From Candidatus Parabeggiatoa sp. nov. 2 (GTDB taxonomy: Bacteria; Pseudomonadota; Gammaproteobacteria; Beggiatoales; Beggiatoaceae), in assembly GCA_002085445.1 (NCBI GenBank), contig NBMI01000105.1, positions 1 through 56,670 of the forward strand: a stretch of DNA of 56,670 nucleotides, written 5' to 3'. Under the pieces are notes generated by a model. It worked only from the letters and a program-made list of their open reading frames with translations. It had not been told where the DNA came from and ran no database searches. Every line of letters begins with the position of its first letter. The first letter of the stretch is position 1. The translations under genes were made by a program, and so were the position numbers. Positions 17,110-26,424 of this stretch are shown piece by piece.

Positions 17110-17510
17110 TTGGTAGTACAATTATTGACGCTTAGTACAACTATTTACGCTTAGTACAACTATTTACGCTTAGTACAACTATTTACGCTTAGTACAACGA
17201 ATTACGCTTAGTACAACGAATTACGCGGATAAACGAATTAATCGTGCCGCTATTTATGCTTAGTACAATTATTGACGCTTTGCGCTTAGTACAACTATTG
17301 ACGCTTAGTACAACTAATTACGCTTAGTACAACGAATTACGCTTAGTACAACGAATTACGCGGATAAACGAATTAATCGTACAACTAATTACGCTTACAA
17401 CTATTGACGCTTTGCGCTTAGTACAACTATTTACGCTTAGTACAACTATTGACGCTTTGCGCTTAGTACAACGAATTACGCGGATAAACGAATTAATCGC
17501 GTAATTACTT
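17110..17510. repeat. Tandem repeat field between cobS and cobT
   Basis: About 400 bp of direct units AGTACAACTATTTACGCTT (19-20 bp), mixed with AGTACAACGAATTACGCGGA plus TAAACGAATTAATCG units. Related units are seen near 9720, 13030-13145, 24530-24860, 45190 and 55425. It fills the divergent cobS/cobT spacer, where promoters would be expected. Confidence 0.9.
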
Positions 17511-17531
17511 GTACTTGTCTATACTCTAATT

Positions 17532-18584
17532 ATGATAAAAACTTTCAACATCAAACCTATTTCAACACAAAAAGCCAACGCGCTCCAAGAAAAAATTGAT
17601 AGCAAAACAAAACCGTTAGGTGCATTAGGGCGATTAGAAACGCTTGCTTTACAGATAGGTTGCGTACAAAACACTCTTTCTCCAACCCTTGAAAAACCTA
17701 TGATTGTCATCTTTGCCGGCGATCATGGTATTACTGCGGAAAATGTTAGTCCTTATCCGCAAGCCGTCACATATCAAATGGTTTTAAACTTTCTCGCTGG
17801 CGGTGCTGCCATCAATGTGTTTGCTAAGCATAATCAGATGAGTATTAAAATCGTTGATGCCGGTGTCAACGACGAATTTGCAGCCCACCCTCAGTTAATC
17901 CAGGCGAAAATCGGTTTCGGCACCAAAAACTTTCTCTGTGAAGCGGCGATGACTGAACAAGAGTGCCAACAAGCCATTCAAAAAGGGGCCGAAATTGTCG
18001 CGCAGATTCATGCCCACGGTTGCAACACCATCGGTTTTGGCGAAATGGGAATTGGTAACACTTCGTCGGCGGCGGTTTTGATGCATTTGTTGACTGACAT
18101 CCCGCTTGAAAACTGTGTTGGCAGCGGCACCGGTTTGGACAAAAGTGGTATTCAGCATAAATTCAATGTGCTAAAAAAAGCCATTGCCCAGCGAAATATC
18201 AGTAAAGCGCCTTTAACCGTGCTAAGCACTTTTGGCGGGTTTGAAATCGCGATGATGGTAGGCGCTTATTTGCAAGCGGCCGAATTAGAGATGCTAATTT
18301 GTGTCGATGGATTTATTGCGACAGCGGCCCTATTAGTTGCAATAAAACTTTATCCTGACTTGTTGGACTATTGCATTTTCACTCACCAATCCCAAGAAAA
18401 AGGCCACCAACTTATGTTAAACGCATTAACAGCACAACCTTTGTGCAACTTGGAAATGCGATTAGGAGAAGGCACTGGCATAGCGGTAACATTTCCAATC
18501 ATTCTCGCAGCCGTGAATTTCTTGAATGAGATGGCCTCTTTTGAATCGGCCGGTGTTTCGAGCATTGAGAACGGTGGAGTCTAA
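17532..18584 (+). CDS. cobT: Nicotinate-nucleotide--dimethylbenzimidazole phosphoribosyltransferase
   Basis: This 350-aa enzyme makes alpha-ribazole-5'-phosphate from a lower-ligand base and nicotinate mononucleotide. Family motifs are present: KIDSKTKPLGALGRLE near residue 20-35, FAGDHGITAENVSPYP, FLAGGAAINVFA, GFGEMGIGNTSSAA, and the catalytic Glu in RLGEGTGIA near 318. Length is typical. It is divergent from the cobS-cobC pair. Together with cobU and cobS it completes the nucleotide-loop pathway. Confidence 0.95.
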   Translation: MIKTFNIKPISTQKANALQEKIDSKTKPLGALGRLETLALQIGCVQNTLSPTLEKPMIVIFAGDHGITAENVSPYPQAVTYQMVLNFLAGGAAINVFAKHNQMSIKIVDAGVNDEFAAHPQLIQAKIGFGTKNFLCEAAMTEQECQQAIQKGAEIVAQIHAHGCNTIGFGEMGIGNTSSAAVLMHLLTDIPLENCVGSGTGLDKSGIQHKFNVLKKAIAQRNISKAPLTVLSTFGGFEIAMMVGAYLQAAELEMLICVDGFIATAALLVAIKLYPDLLDYCIFTHQSQEKGHQLMLNALTAQPLCNLEMRLGEGTGIAVTFPIILAAVNFLNEMASFESAGVSSIENGGV

Positions 18585-18599
18585 AGGATAACGGCCGGT

Positions 18600-18890
18600 T
18601 TTTTGACTCTAATAACTACAAGGTTTCGTTATAAGACAAGAACTACAAGGATTCGTTATAATAACGGATTAAAAAAAACGGGCGTTGTTTGAGTCCAGTC
18701 AATAACTACAAGGTTTCATTATAAGACAAGAACTACAAGGATTCGTTATAATAAAGGATTAAAACGGGGCGTTGTTTGAGTCCAGTCAATAACTACATGG
18801 ATTCGTTATAATAACGGATTAAAACGGAGCGTTGTTTGAGTCCAGTCAATAACTACATGGATTCGTTATAATAAAGGATTCAAGTTTTTG
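18600..18890. repeat. Tandem ~60-65-bp repeats downstream of cobT
   Basis: About four units built from AACTACAAGGATTCGTTATA, AACGGATTAAAACGG and GCGTTGTTTGAGTCCAGTCA lie back to back from about 18605 to 18885. No gene is seen. Confidence 0.85.
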
Positions 18891-19714
18891 GATTAAACGG
18901 ATTGTGTCGAGGAGATATTGAGTCAGTGGGTTATTTATTCTAAAACTTGGTTCTATGGGCTGAGTCGGAATGGCCCACAATCAATCCGCTTATTCTGCTA
19001 AACTTATCTCGCGTAGCGAAGAACTTCGTTTCGGTAACGAAGCTATGCGAGATCATCTGTTGTACTTATCGAGGTTTTATGCGATGAGTTTAAACGGCAC
19101 TAAAATAAATCTGTTTAATCATAATGACGTTTCTGATGTTTCTACCTTCCTTAGGTTGGCCGACTCTTGCCAAAACTTGGAGTCCTGCCTTCCTTACGTT
19201 TGGACTCCGGTTTAATCCGCTAATCCGTTGTACTATTTGAGGGCCATAAAATCATTTGGAGGTTTTCATATTAAAGTATGGCCCTCAATTAATGTCGCGT
19301 ATAATGTCATACTGAATGTGTGTTTTTTTTTGTTTAACGGATACTGTCCTTCAGAGGGAGAGTATCTGTCGCAACATTCAATCTAAAATTCTGATTCAGA
19401 CAATGTAATAACGGATAGTACAACGGATACGCGAAATAAACGGATAGTGTTCAATGTCTCAAACTTCTGGCGATTAGTTTCATCTATCGTGTCAATAAAT
19501 AAGACTAACCAAATCTCGGTCACTTCTAACTGTTGCTCATACTTAGCCCAATGCCATTAAGTTAAGAAATAAACGAGAAAGTCAAAGCTAAAGTCCCCTA
19601 AAGGGGACTGGTAAATTCAGGATTTTTTCATAACGACACGATATGGCATTGAGTCTTCAGTGCCCTTTAGGGCACTTCAGCTATTAGACAACGGCTTTAC
19701 CAAAGGCGGGGGGA
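18891..19714. repeat. Repeat-filled intergenic region
   Basis: Holds GAGTCGGAATGGCCCACAAT (also near 12830, 12890, 13150 and 20237), CCAAAC-type palindromes, and at 19237-19380 a block that is nearly the same as the btuF leader at 21884-22028, with a GGGCCATAAAATC / TATGGCCC hairpin. Short open frames here are translated repeats. Confidence 0.75.
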
Positions 19715-20080
19715 TTATTTCTTTCTAATTCCGCAAACTGTGTGGCATTGATACTTAGCCGCCCGGATGAGTGCCTTACGATACGCCGGTTGATTGGCAA
19801 AACTTTTTAGCTCTAATCCAAACAATTGTCCAGCATAACGTATCAACAAATCAATCGTTCCATTACCGGTCGGAAATTCTGGTTGAACTTGTCCTTCATA
19901 ACTACGGAGAAAACTCGCCAGATAAGAATAAAGATGGAAATGAAAAACGGCTTCATACACGCGCAAATCATTCTTACGACGTGGGGCTTCTTTCAACACT
20001 TGATGTCGATTGGTTTGCAAATACTGCTCACTCTCTTCATCGTTTATCTGCATATTGGCAAATGTTACGAGAGTCAACAA
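19715..20080 (-). pseudogene. Fragment of a PD-(D/E)XK nuclease-domain protein
   Basis: The 121-codon frame encodes the C-terminal nuclease-like part of a family in which an AAA-like ATPase is followed by a PD-(D/E)XK domain: TIDLLIRYAGQLFGLELKSF provides the D and E-x-K pair. The segment NRHQVLKEAPRRKNDLRVYE precedes it. The ATPase part is absent upstream, where only repeats are found, and the frame ends abruptly in QCHTVCGIRKK, so both ends are lost. I regard it as a remnant rather than a working gene. Confidence 0.6.
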
Positions 20081-20876
20081 AAACTTGGAGTCCTGCCAAA
20101 CTAAAGTTTGGACTCCGGTTCAATCCGCTAATTCGTTGTACTATTCTGTAAGTACAATTTCTTTTAGGAGTAAACGGATTGTGTCGAAGAGATATTGAGT
20201 CAGTGGATTATTCTAAAACTTGGTTCTATGGGCTGAGTCGGAATGGCCCACAATCAATCCGCTTATTCCGCTAATCCGTTGTACTATTGAAGGCCATAAA
20301 ATCATTTGGAGGTTTTCAAATTAAAGTATGGCCCTCAATCAATGTCGCGCATAATATAACTTAGTATTCATTCGTTTATCCGCGTAGGCGTTGCAGAACG
20401 ATGTTTGGCGTTAGCCAAACGCAAGTTTCGTTGTACTGACTAGATTCCTTATGGTTCCACAATCAATCTGTTTAATCCGCTAATCCGTTGTACTATTGAG
20501 GGCCATAAAATCATTTGGAGGTTTTCAAATTAAAGTATGGCCCTCAATCAATGTCGCGCATAATATAGCTTAGTATTCATTCGTTTATCTGCGTAGGCGT
20601 TGCAGAACGATGTTTGGCGTTAGCCAAACGCAAGTTTCGTTGTACTGACTAGACTCCTTATGGTTCCACAATCAATCCGCTTATTCCGCTAAACGAAGTA
20701 ACGAGCGAAGCGAGATCATCCGTTGTACTTATCGATGTTTTATGCAATGACTTGGAATGGCTCTAAAATAAATCTGTTTAATCAGAATGACGTTTCTGAT
20801 GTTTCTACCTTCCTTAGGTTGGCCGACTCCTGCCAAAGTTGGAGTCCTGCCAAACTAAAGTTTGGACTCCTGCACT
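20081..20876. repeat. Direct duplication of a ~210-bp repeat block
   Basis: Two copies, about 20275-20470 and 20488-20680, share a GGGCCATAAAATC/TATGGCCC hairpin, AATGTCGCGCATAATATA, GCGTTGCAGAACGATGTTTG and GTTGTACTGACTAGA. CCAAACTAAAGTTTGG palindromes flank both sides (20095-20115 and 20850-20875). No gene is seen. Confidence 0.85.
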
Positions 20877-21392
20877 TTAGGAAAATATCTCTTGAATAGG
20901 TAAATGAATATTCATCACTTCATCAATAACTTTGGCATCTTTGTTTGAAACAAAGGTTTCGCGCTGATTCGGCTGCGAGTAAACCGTAATAATTTGCTGA
21001 CTGGGGTTAACTAGCCAACATGATTTGGTGCCAAGCTCAAAAAACGCGTTGATTTTCCTAATCAGATAACTTATCGCTTGTCTAGGAGAAAGTATCTCAA
21101 TGACCAAGTCAGGTATTTTGGATACAGTCACTAAGTCGTCTTCCGTGTCCGGTATAATCGGCGGTTCCAGATAAGCGCAAACATCGGGTTTAAGTTCATA
21201 CTTGCCTTCAAGTCGATATTTACTGAGATCATGCTGGCTAATGTCTATGCTCAGTTCGCTGATGACGGTTAGGTTTTTGTTGTCATTCAACAAGAGATAG
21301 TTTAATTTCGTCTGCGCTATGCCGTGATTTAAGGAGCCCAATTTGTCCTCTCCATCAATTCCGTTGTGTTCAACTTCATACGAGTCGCTCAT
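20877..21392 (-). CDS. Uma2/DUF820 family endonuclease-like protein
   Basis: This 171-aa protein belongs to the restriction-endonuclease-like Uma2 family, which is common and expanded in cyanobacteria and giant sulfur bacteria. The core reads KPDVCAYLEPP, then KIPDLVIEILSP (catalytic Asp and Glu) and FFELGTKSCWLVNPSQQIITVY. The N-terminal segment with GIAQTKLNYLL fits the family. Its cellular role is unknown. The stop overlaps a CCTGCACTTTAG repeat edge. It has no functional link to the B12 genes around it. Confidence 0.8.
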   Translation of the reverse strand: MSDSYEVEHNGIDGEDKLGSLNHGIAQTKLNYLLLNDNKNLTVISELSIDISQHDLSKYRLEGKYELKPDVCAYLEPPIIPDTEDDLVTVSKIPDLVIEILSPRQAISYLIRKINAFFELGTKSCWLVNPSQQIITVYSQPNQRETFVSNKDAKVIDEVMNIHLPIQEIFS

Positions 21393-21883
21393 GTCTTGAC
21401 TCCTCTTCGGTAAAAATGGAATGAATAATTAACTGATTTATGTGACATGGAATCAGTTACCCATTCAAGAAACGAAAATTATACGAATCTGGTGGAATTC
21501 TTCATAATGCCAGTTTTCTCATTCATTCGGTAGTGCCCCCGCTCCACTTCTAGCGGCACAGAAAATTTTATCGTTCCCACGCGCCAGCGTTAATGCCATT
21601 AAGCGAGTACATCGGTTTACAAATTCATCCCCCTTGACGCGCCCTACCTTCGTTGGTTTACGAATCATGAAGGGGGGTGGAATTTACGAACAGATGTACT
21701 ACTACAAACATTAAGTCGCTAAAGCGATTACTACAAACATTAAGTCGCTAAAGCGACTACTACAAACATTAAGTCGCTAAAGCGACTACTACAAACTTAT
21801 ACATTAAGTCGCTAAAGCGACTACTACAAACATTAGATTAAGTCGCTAAACTTTGGTAACGAAGCTATGCGAGATCATCCGTT
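21393..21883. repeat. Intergenic region with GTCGCTAAAGCGAC tandem repeats
   Basis: Four to five direct units CTACTACAAACATTAAGTCG plus CTAAAGCGA at 21695-21845. A second inverted pair (CATCGGTTTACAAATTC / GAATTTACGAACAGATG) lies at about 21611-21697. No gene is seen. Confidence 0.75.
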
Positions 21884-22028
21884 GTACTATTGGGGGCCAT
21901 AAAATCATTTGGAGGTTTTCAAATTAAAGTATGGCCCTCAATTAATCTCGCGCATAATGTCATACTGATTGTGTGTGTTTTTTTGTTTAACGGATACTAT
22001 CCGTTGGAGGAAGAGTATCCGTCGCAAC
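21884..22028 (+). repeat. btuF leader: GGCCATAA hairpin block, duplicated at 19237-19380
   Basis: The block runs from GGGGGCCATAAAATC through the complementary TATGGCCCTC, then TCGCGCATAATGTCATACTG and GGATACTATCCGTTGGAGG, ending at CGTCGCAAC just before the btuF ATG. The same ~140 bp occurs at 19237-19380 with no gene after it. The transporter's leader is thus a mobile or duplicated unit. Confidence 0.75.
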
Positions 22029-23063
22029 ATGAGTTTTACATTGCTTATGAGTATTCCATCTCAAAAGTCGCAAGGCCAAACGCATTTGTTATTTGTTTTC
22101 TTAATTATTGGCTTAATCGTTTTAGTCATTGGTAGCCTTGAATGGTTACCCCTTTTAAAGAAGGAACCTTCTTCGCCATATGTTATCACTGAAACTGGCA
22201 CCAGTTCATTTCCACGCGAATTACGTGATGCGGCCGGCAACACGTTGATCATTCCGTCTCGCCCACAGCGCATTGTTTCGCAGACGCTTGCCACTGATGA
22301 AATTTTACTGGCTATTTGTCCACTTGAACGCATAGCAGCGGTAACGACATTGGCACGGGATGAGAAATATAGTAATGTCGTTGAAGAAGCGCGTACGATT
22401 GGACAAGTTGGTGAACATGTCGAACAGATTTTGGGCTTAAACCCAGATCTGATTTTCGTTGCCAATTATAATAGGGCTGAAACGGTGGAATTGTTGCAAA
22501 CTACCGGTGCGCCCGTATTTCGTTTTGCCCACTTTCGCAATGTGGCCGATATTAAGAATAATATCAAAGTCATTGGTTATGCTATTGGCGAAGAACAACG
22601 CGCTGCTGCCATCGTCGCGCAAATGGAACGTGATATTAAAGCTATTCGCGCAAGTATTCCAGCCGACGCGGAGCGGCTGCGTGTGATGTCATATAGTTTA
22701 GGCAACTACACAGCCGGCCGTTACACGACTTTTGATAATATCGTCAATATAGTAGGCGCGATTAATGTGGCTACTGAGCATGGCATTGAACAGCATGCTA
22801 AAATTAGTGATGAACAAATTTTGGTATGGCAACCTGATTTTATTGTGACTCATGCCGCGCAAGGTGAATTTGCACAAGTGCGCCGGCAATTATTAGAAAA
22901 TCCTGCCATTGCTGCCAGTGAGGCGGGCAAAGCAGGGCGAATTATTGTTATTGATAATCGGTATTTTTTATCTGTTTCGCACTATGTAGTTTATGGTATT
23001 AAGCGATTAGCTGAAAAACTATGGAGTCCAAACTTTAGTTTGGCAGTTCCGTCCAAACTTTAG
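22029..23063 (+). CDS. btuF: Cobalamin/siderophore-type ABC transporter substrate-binding protein
   Basis: About 344 aa from the ATG at 22029; an upstream GTG frame (21969) only re-reads the repeat leader. Residues ~18-40 form a membrane anchor or signal segment (LLFVFLIIGLIVLVIGS). The mature part fits the class-III (TroA/BtuF/FhuD) fold with RIVSQTLATDEILLAI, NPDLIFVANYN, and ITVIDNRYFL-like ends (RIIVIDNRYFLSVSHYVVYG). Association with btuC- and btuD-type genes and the cob genes suggests a corrinoid substrate, though iron-chelate uptake cannot be excluded. The last ~12 residues (SPNFSLAVPSKL) and the stop TAG are read from tandem CCAAACTTTAGTTTGG palindromes. Confidence 0.8.
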   Translation: MSFTLLMSIPSQKSQGQTHLLFVFLIIGLIVLVIGSLEWLPLLKKEPSSPYVITETGTSSFPRELRDAAGNTLIIPSRPQRIVSQTLATDEILLAICPLERIAAVTTLARDEKYSNVVEEARTIGQVGEHVEQILGLNPDLIFVANYNRAETVELLQTTGAPVFRFAHFRNVADIKNNIKVIGYAIGEEQRAAAIVAQMERDIKAIRASIPADAERLRVMSYSLGNYTAGRYTTFDNIVNIVGAINVATEHGIEQHAKISDEQILVWQPDFIVTHAAQGEFAQVRRQLLENPAIAASEAGKAGRIIVIDNRYFLSVSHYVVYGIKRLAEKLWSPNFSLAVPSKL

Positions 23064-23095
23064 TTTGGCAGTTCCGTCCAAACTTTAGTTTGGCA
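23030..23095. repeat. Triple CCAAACTTTAGTTTGG palindrome overlapping the btuF 3' end
   Basis: Three direct copies of GTCCAAACTTTAGTTTGGCA at about 23029-23095. The first is coding and the second supplies the btuF stop codon (TAG at 23061-23063). Confidence 0.9.
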
Positions 23096-23113
23096 GCAAT
23101 TCTTAGGTTTTAT

Positions 23114-23205
23114 CGCAATAGCGCAAAATAAAGCAGTAATCTAACCTAAGTTATTGATTTTTCTTTCTGAAAAGCGGCCTTTCTGCCGAATTTTGCGGTA
23201 TTGCG
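23114..23205. mobile_element. MITE-like element with 16-bp inverted ends (copy 1)
   Basis: Begins CGCAATAGCGCAAAAT and ends ATTTTGCGGTATTGCG, inverted with one mismatch. Inside it carries AAAGCAGTAAT and AAAGCGGCCTTTCTGCCG. A second copy lies at 46772-46856. It is non-coding, 92 bp, and sits between btuF and btuC. Confidence 0.75.
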
Positions 23206-23381
23206 TTTTATCCGTTTTTTTATCAAAGAAGTTGTACTCCGTTAAATTGTACTTCATTAAAATACAATACATTCGCCAACTCAAAATTATCATAAGTGAT
23301 TGATTTCAAGTGATCATGTCAGATAGATAGGCGGGAAGAAGGTTCAGTATTTAAAAGATTTCTCCCGCCTAAAGAAATGAC

Positions 23382-24467
23382 ATGGGGAGCGATTTGGCGA
23401 AGGTATTGTTAAAAAGTTTATTTGTGATTCCTAAAAGCGTAAAACTTTATTTCTTGTTTCTTTCTCTTTTACTTATTCTCTCTGGTATTTTCGGCATTGC
23501 GATAGGTAGCACCGACATTCCTATCGATATAGTATTACGTGTTTTAGCCTCAAAACTGTTGCCGAGCGACTGGATAGAAACACAAGGCATCACCGAATCA
23601 CAACAAGTTATCGTCTGGCTTATTCGTACTCCGCGTGTGATTGTTGCCGCCCTTGTGGGGGCCGCTTTGGCGATGGCTGGCGCACAAATGCAAGGCCTGT
23701 TTCAAAATCCTCTCGCTTCTCCCGATATCGTTGGCACCAGTTCAGGCGGCGCACTGGGGGCGGTGATTGCGTTGGCGACGGGATTAGCCAGCCGTTCATT
23801 GTTTTATCTTCCTATCTTTGCCTTTCTGGGCGCGTTTTTGGCCCTGTTTACCGTTTACGCGCTGGCAACACGGCGCGGTAGTACGCCCGTTGCCACTTTA
23901 TTGTTAGCCGGCGTTGCTTTGAATGCTTTAATCGGTGCGATGACTTCGTTTGTGATTACGGTGGCGTGGGTAGAATATGAAGTGGCGCGAGAAATTATTT
24001 TTTGGTTGATGGGTGGTTTAGATAGTCGTACTTGGACACATGTTTGGATTGCATTGCCCAGCATTATGGTGGGAAGTGTTATCGCGCTTTTCTATACTCG
24101 TGAATTAGATATATTACTGATGGGGCAAGAAACGGCCTATTCATTGGGTGTTGAAGTGGAACAAGTTAAAAGAATTGTTTTAACGAGCGCCGCTCTACTT
24201 ACCGGCGCTGCGGTGGCAGTGAGTGGCGTGATTGGATTTGTTGGCCTTATTATCCCTCATATTGTTAGGCTTATTAGTGGCCCGAAGCACCGTTCGTTGG
24301 TACCGGCGAGTGCGCTCACTGGTGCAACGTTTTTGATTTTGGCTGATTTATTGGCGCGTACTCTACATCGCCCCGAAGAAATACGATTAGGTATTTTAAC
24401 GGCCGCTTTTGGAGCGCCTTTTTTTCTTTATCTGTTATTGCGTCATCGTCGAGAAATGGGTTATTAA
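23382..24467 (+). CDS. btuC: FecCD/BtuC-family ABC transporter permease
   Basis: This 361-aa polytopic membrane protein has about 9-10 helices. It shows the family markers RTPRVIVAALVGAALAMAGAQMQGLFQNPLASPDIVGTS-type region (short stretches: RTPRVIVAALVGAALAMAGA; NPLASPDIVGTSSGG) and GVIGFVGLIIPHIVRLISGP near the C-terminus, which contacts the ATPase. It forms the transmembrane pore for vitamin B12 or iron chelates, with the ATPase at 25552. A 1.1-kb repeat field and a GNAT remnant now separate it from its ATPase gene, so operon transcription may be impaired. The start ATG at 23382 is the first in frame. Confidence 0.88.
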   Translation: MGSDLAKVLLKSLFVIPKSVKLYFLFLSLLLILSGIFGIAIGSTDIPIDIVLRVLASKLLPSDWIETQGITESQQVIVWLIRTPRVIVAALVGAALAMAGAQMQGLFQNPLASPDIVGTSSGGALGAVIALATGLASRSLFYLPIFAFLGAFLALFTVYALATRRGSTPVATLLLAGVALNALIGAMTSFVITVAWVEYEVAREIIFWLMGGLDSRTWTHVWIALPSIMVGSVIALFYTRELDILLMGQETAYSLGVEVEQVKRIVLTSAALLTGAAVAVSGVIGFVGLIIPHIVRLISGPKHRSLVPASALTGATFLILADLLARTLHRPEEIRLGILTAAFGAPFFLYLLLRHRREMGY

Positions 24468-25136
24468 ACTATGTTGTCCAAAGCTAAAGCTTTGGACTCC
24501 AAAACCGGTTTGGACGTTAAATATAAGTACAGCGAATTGCGCGGATAAACGAATTGAGTACAGCGACGCAAACGCGGATAAGCGAATTAATATAAGTACA
24601 GCGACGCAAACGCGGATAAGCGAATTAATATAAGTACAGCGAATTGCGCGGATAAACGAATTAAAGTTGTCCAAAGCTAGAGCTTTTGTCCAAAGCTAAA
24701 GCTTTGGATTCCAAAAACGGCTTGGACGTTAAATATAAGTACAGCGAATTGCGCGGATAAACGAATTGAGTACAGCAACGCAAACGCGGATAAGCGAATT
24801 AATATAAGTACAGCGAATTGCGCGGAAGTACAGCGAATTGCGCGGATAAACGAATTAAAGTTGTCCAAAGCTAAAGCTTTGGACTCCAAAGAAGGTTTGG
24901 ACGTGGGTTATTAAACTATGATGTCCAAAGCTAAAGCTTTGGATTCCAAAACAGGTTTGGACGTTAAAGTTGTCCAAAGCTAAAGCTTTGGACTCCAAAG
25001 AGGGTTTGGACGTGGGTTATTAAGTTATGTTGTCCAAAGCTAAAGCTTTGGAGTCCGAAAAAAGTTTGGACGTTAAAGTTGTCCAAAGCTAAAGCTTTGG
25101 ATTCCAAAAACTGTTTGGTGGTTAAGGTTGGGAAAG
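24468..25136. repeat. Tandem repeat field between btuC and btuD
   Basis: About 670 bp made of GTCCAAAGCTAAAGCTTTGG palindromes (at least eight, from 24478 to 25105) alternating with AAGTACAGCGAATTGCGCGG and ATAAACGAATTAA units. The frames across it are translated repeats. Confidence 0.92.
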
Positions 25137-25138
25137 CT

Positions 25139-25571
25139 GATATGAAAGTGTTTCTGGAAACCAGAGTACGATGTCATACAAAATAAAATTTTACCTCAAT
25201 GGCTTGAGTATTATAAAAAATATCAAGGCTATGGATTTTGGGCCGCTATTGAAAAATTGAGCCATGAGTTTATCGGTTGGTTTCATTTTAAGCCCGCTTT
25301 AGATAATCAGGATGAAATTGAACTAGGCTATCGTTTACGAAAAGCGGTTTGGAGTAAAGGCTATGCCACCGAAGGTTCTAGGGCGCTTATATTGAAAGGC
25401 TTTAAAGAATTAGGAACGCAACGAGTGGTAGCGATTGCGTTGCCAATTCACAAAGCTTCTATTCGTGTGATGGAAAAATTGGGCCTCAAGTTTGAAAAAA
25501 AGTATATGCACAAAACCAATCAAGAGGTAGTTAAGTATTCTTTGGATAAAGATGAATTTGACATTGCATAA
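25139..25571 (+). pseudogene. 5'-truncated GNAT (RimJ/RimL-type) acetyltransferase
   Basis: The frame is open from a TGA at about 25138 and encodes GYGFWAAIEKLSHEFIGWFH, then IELGYRLRKAVWSKGYATEG with the acetyl-CoA-binding region, and VMEKLGLKFEKKY near the end. This matches RimJ/RimL-type N-acetyltransferases, but the first ~40-50 residues of the family are missing; the repeat field takes their place and no good start codon is seen upstream of the homologous part. An ATG at 25264 would give about 100 residues. Its last codons overlap the btuD start by 20 nt. Probably a remnant that hitched into the transporter locus. Confidence 0.75.
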
Positions 25572-26316
25572 CGCCGGGATACAAATCGAGGGCTGCTGGC
25601 TAGTGCAAGACGCTTCATTAACGCTATCGCCGGGGCAATTAACGGCGTTTATCGGCCCCAATGGTGCTGGCAAAACCACTTTGCTCCGATTGTTGGCGGG
25701 ATTGTGGCAACCGACGCTGGGTTTGGTGACGCTGAATGGGCGCAAGTTATACCAATTTCAGCGGCGCGAGTTAGCACAACACATTGCCTTTGTGCCACAA
25801 AATACTGACATTGGTTTTGCCTTCACCGTCAAAGACATTGTGATGATGGGCCGTAATCCACATCTTGGGCGCTTTCGGCATGAAACGGAATATGATTATC
25901 ACTGCGTAGAACAAGCCATGATAAAAACGGATGTAGCTTATCTTGCAACGCGGCTAGTGACGGAACTATCAGGCGGAGAACGGCAACGGGTGGTAATAGC
26001 ACGTAGTCTTGCCACTGAAGCGAAAATCATTTTATTGGATGAACCTACTGCGAGTCTTGATGTGGCCCATGCACTGGAAGTGCTTGATTTATTAAAAGAA
26101 TTAGCTAATGAAGGCCAAACGGTGGCCTTTTCAATGCACGATATTAATTATGCGATGCGCTATGCCGATCAAGTCGCGCTGGTACACAAAGGCCGTCTTT
26201 TTGAGTTGGGTTTACCTAAAAAGGTGTTGACGGATGAGGCGATTGATGATGTTTTTGGGGTGAGTGTAGAAAGGGTTGCGGTTTCTACCGGAGAGACTGT
26301 TTTGTTTTTTCGGTAA
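25552..26316 (+). CDS. btuD: ABC transporter ATP-binding protein, BtuD/FecE type
   Basis: This 254-aa ATPase powers the import system formed with the permease at 23382 and the binding protein at 22029. Motifs: Walker A GPNGAGKTT (about 36-44), Q-loop VPQNTDIGFAFTVKDIV, signature LSGGERQR, Walker B IILLDEPTASLD, and switch His in FSMHDINYAMRYAD. The start overlaps the end of the GNAT remnant. The next gene, a corrinoid adenosyltransferase, supports B12 as the substrate. Confidence 0.88.
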   Translation: MNLTLHNAGIQIEGCWLVQDASLTLSPGQLTAFIGPNGAGKTTLLRLLAGLWQPTLGLVTLNGRKLYQFQRRELAQHIAFVPQNTDIGFAFTVKDIVMMGRNPHLGRFRHETEYDYHCVEQAMIKTDVAYLATRLVTELSGGERQRVVIARSLATEAKIILLDEPTASLDVAHALEVLDLLKELANEGQTVAFSMHDINYAMRYADQVALVHKGRLFELGLPKKVLTDEAIDDVFGVSVERVAVSTGETVLFFR

Positions 26317-26327
26317 TAGGTGGAGCA

Positions 26328-26342
26328 ATCCGATTCATTTAG
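26328..26342. repeat. Partial copy of the TAAATGAATCGG element
   Basis: ATCCGATTCATTTAG, matching only the outer end of the structured element at 9327-9390, 37973-38035 and 44319-44377. It lies just downstream of btuD. Confidence 0.5.
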
Positions 26343-26424
26343 CTTGCTGCGCCAAAGCAAGAGCCTCTACTTTCAGACATTTATGTTATTTATTCGATAG
26401 CTTGAATTAAAAAAGGAGTTTATT

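Noticed and set aside
17110-17510. Possible CRISPR array
   Set aside because: Units are directly tandem with no unique spacers of constant length, and no cas genes are nearby.
19771-20198. Plus-strand frames over the nuclease remnant
   Set aside because: They are antisense shadows of the minus-strand PD-(D/E)XK fragment and run into repeats.
21969-22028. Upstream GTG start for btuF
   Set aside because: The extra residues come from the duplicated leader repeat; the ATG at 22029 gives a sensible signal segment.
24409-24889. Frames on both strands between btuC and btuD
   Set aside because: They translate the CCAAAGCTAAAGCTTTGG array and have repeated peptides only.
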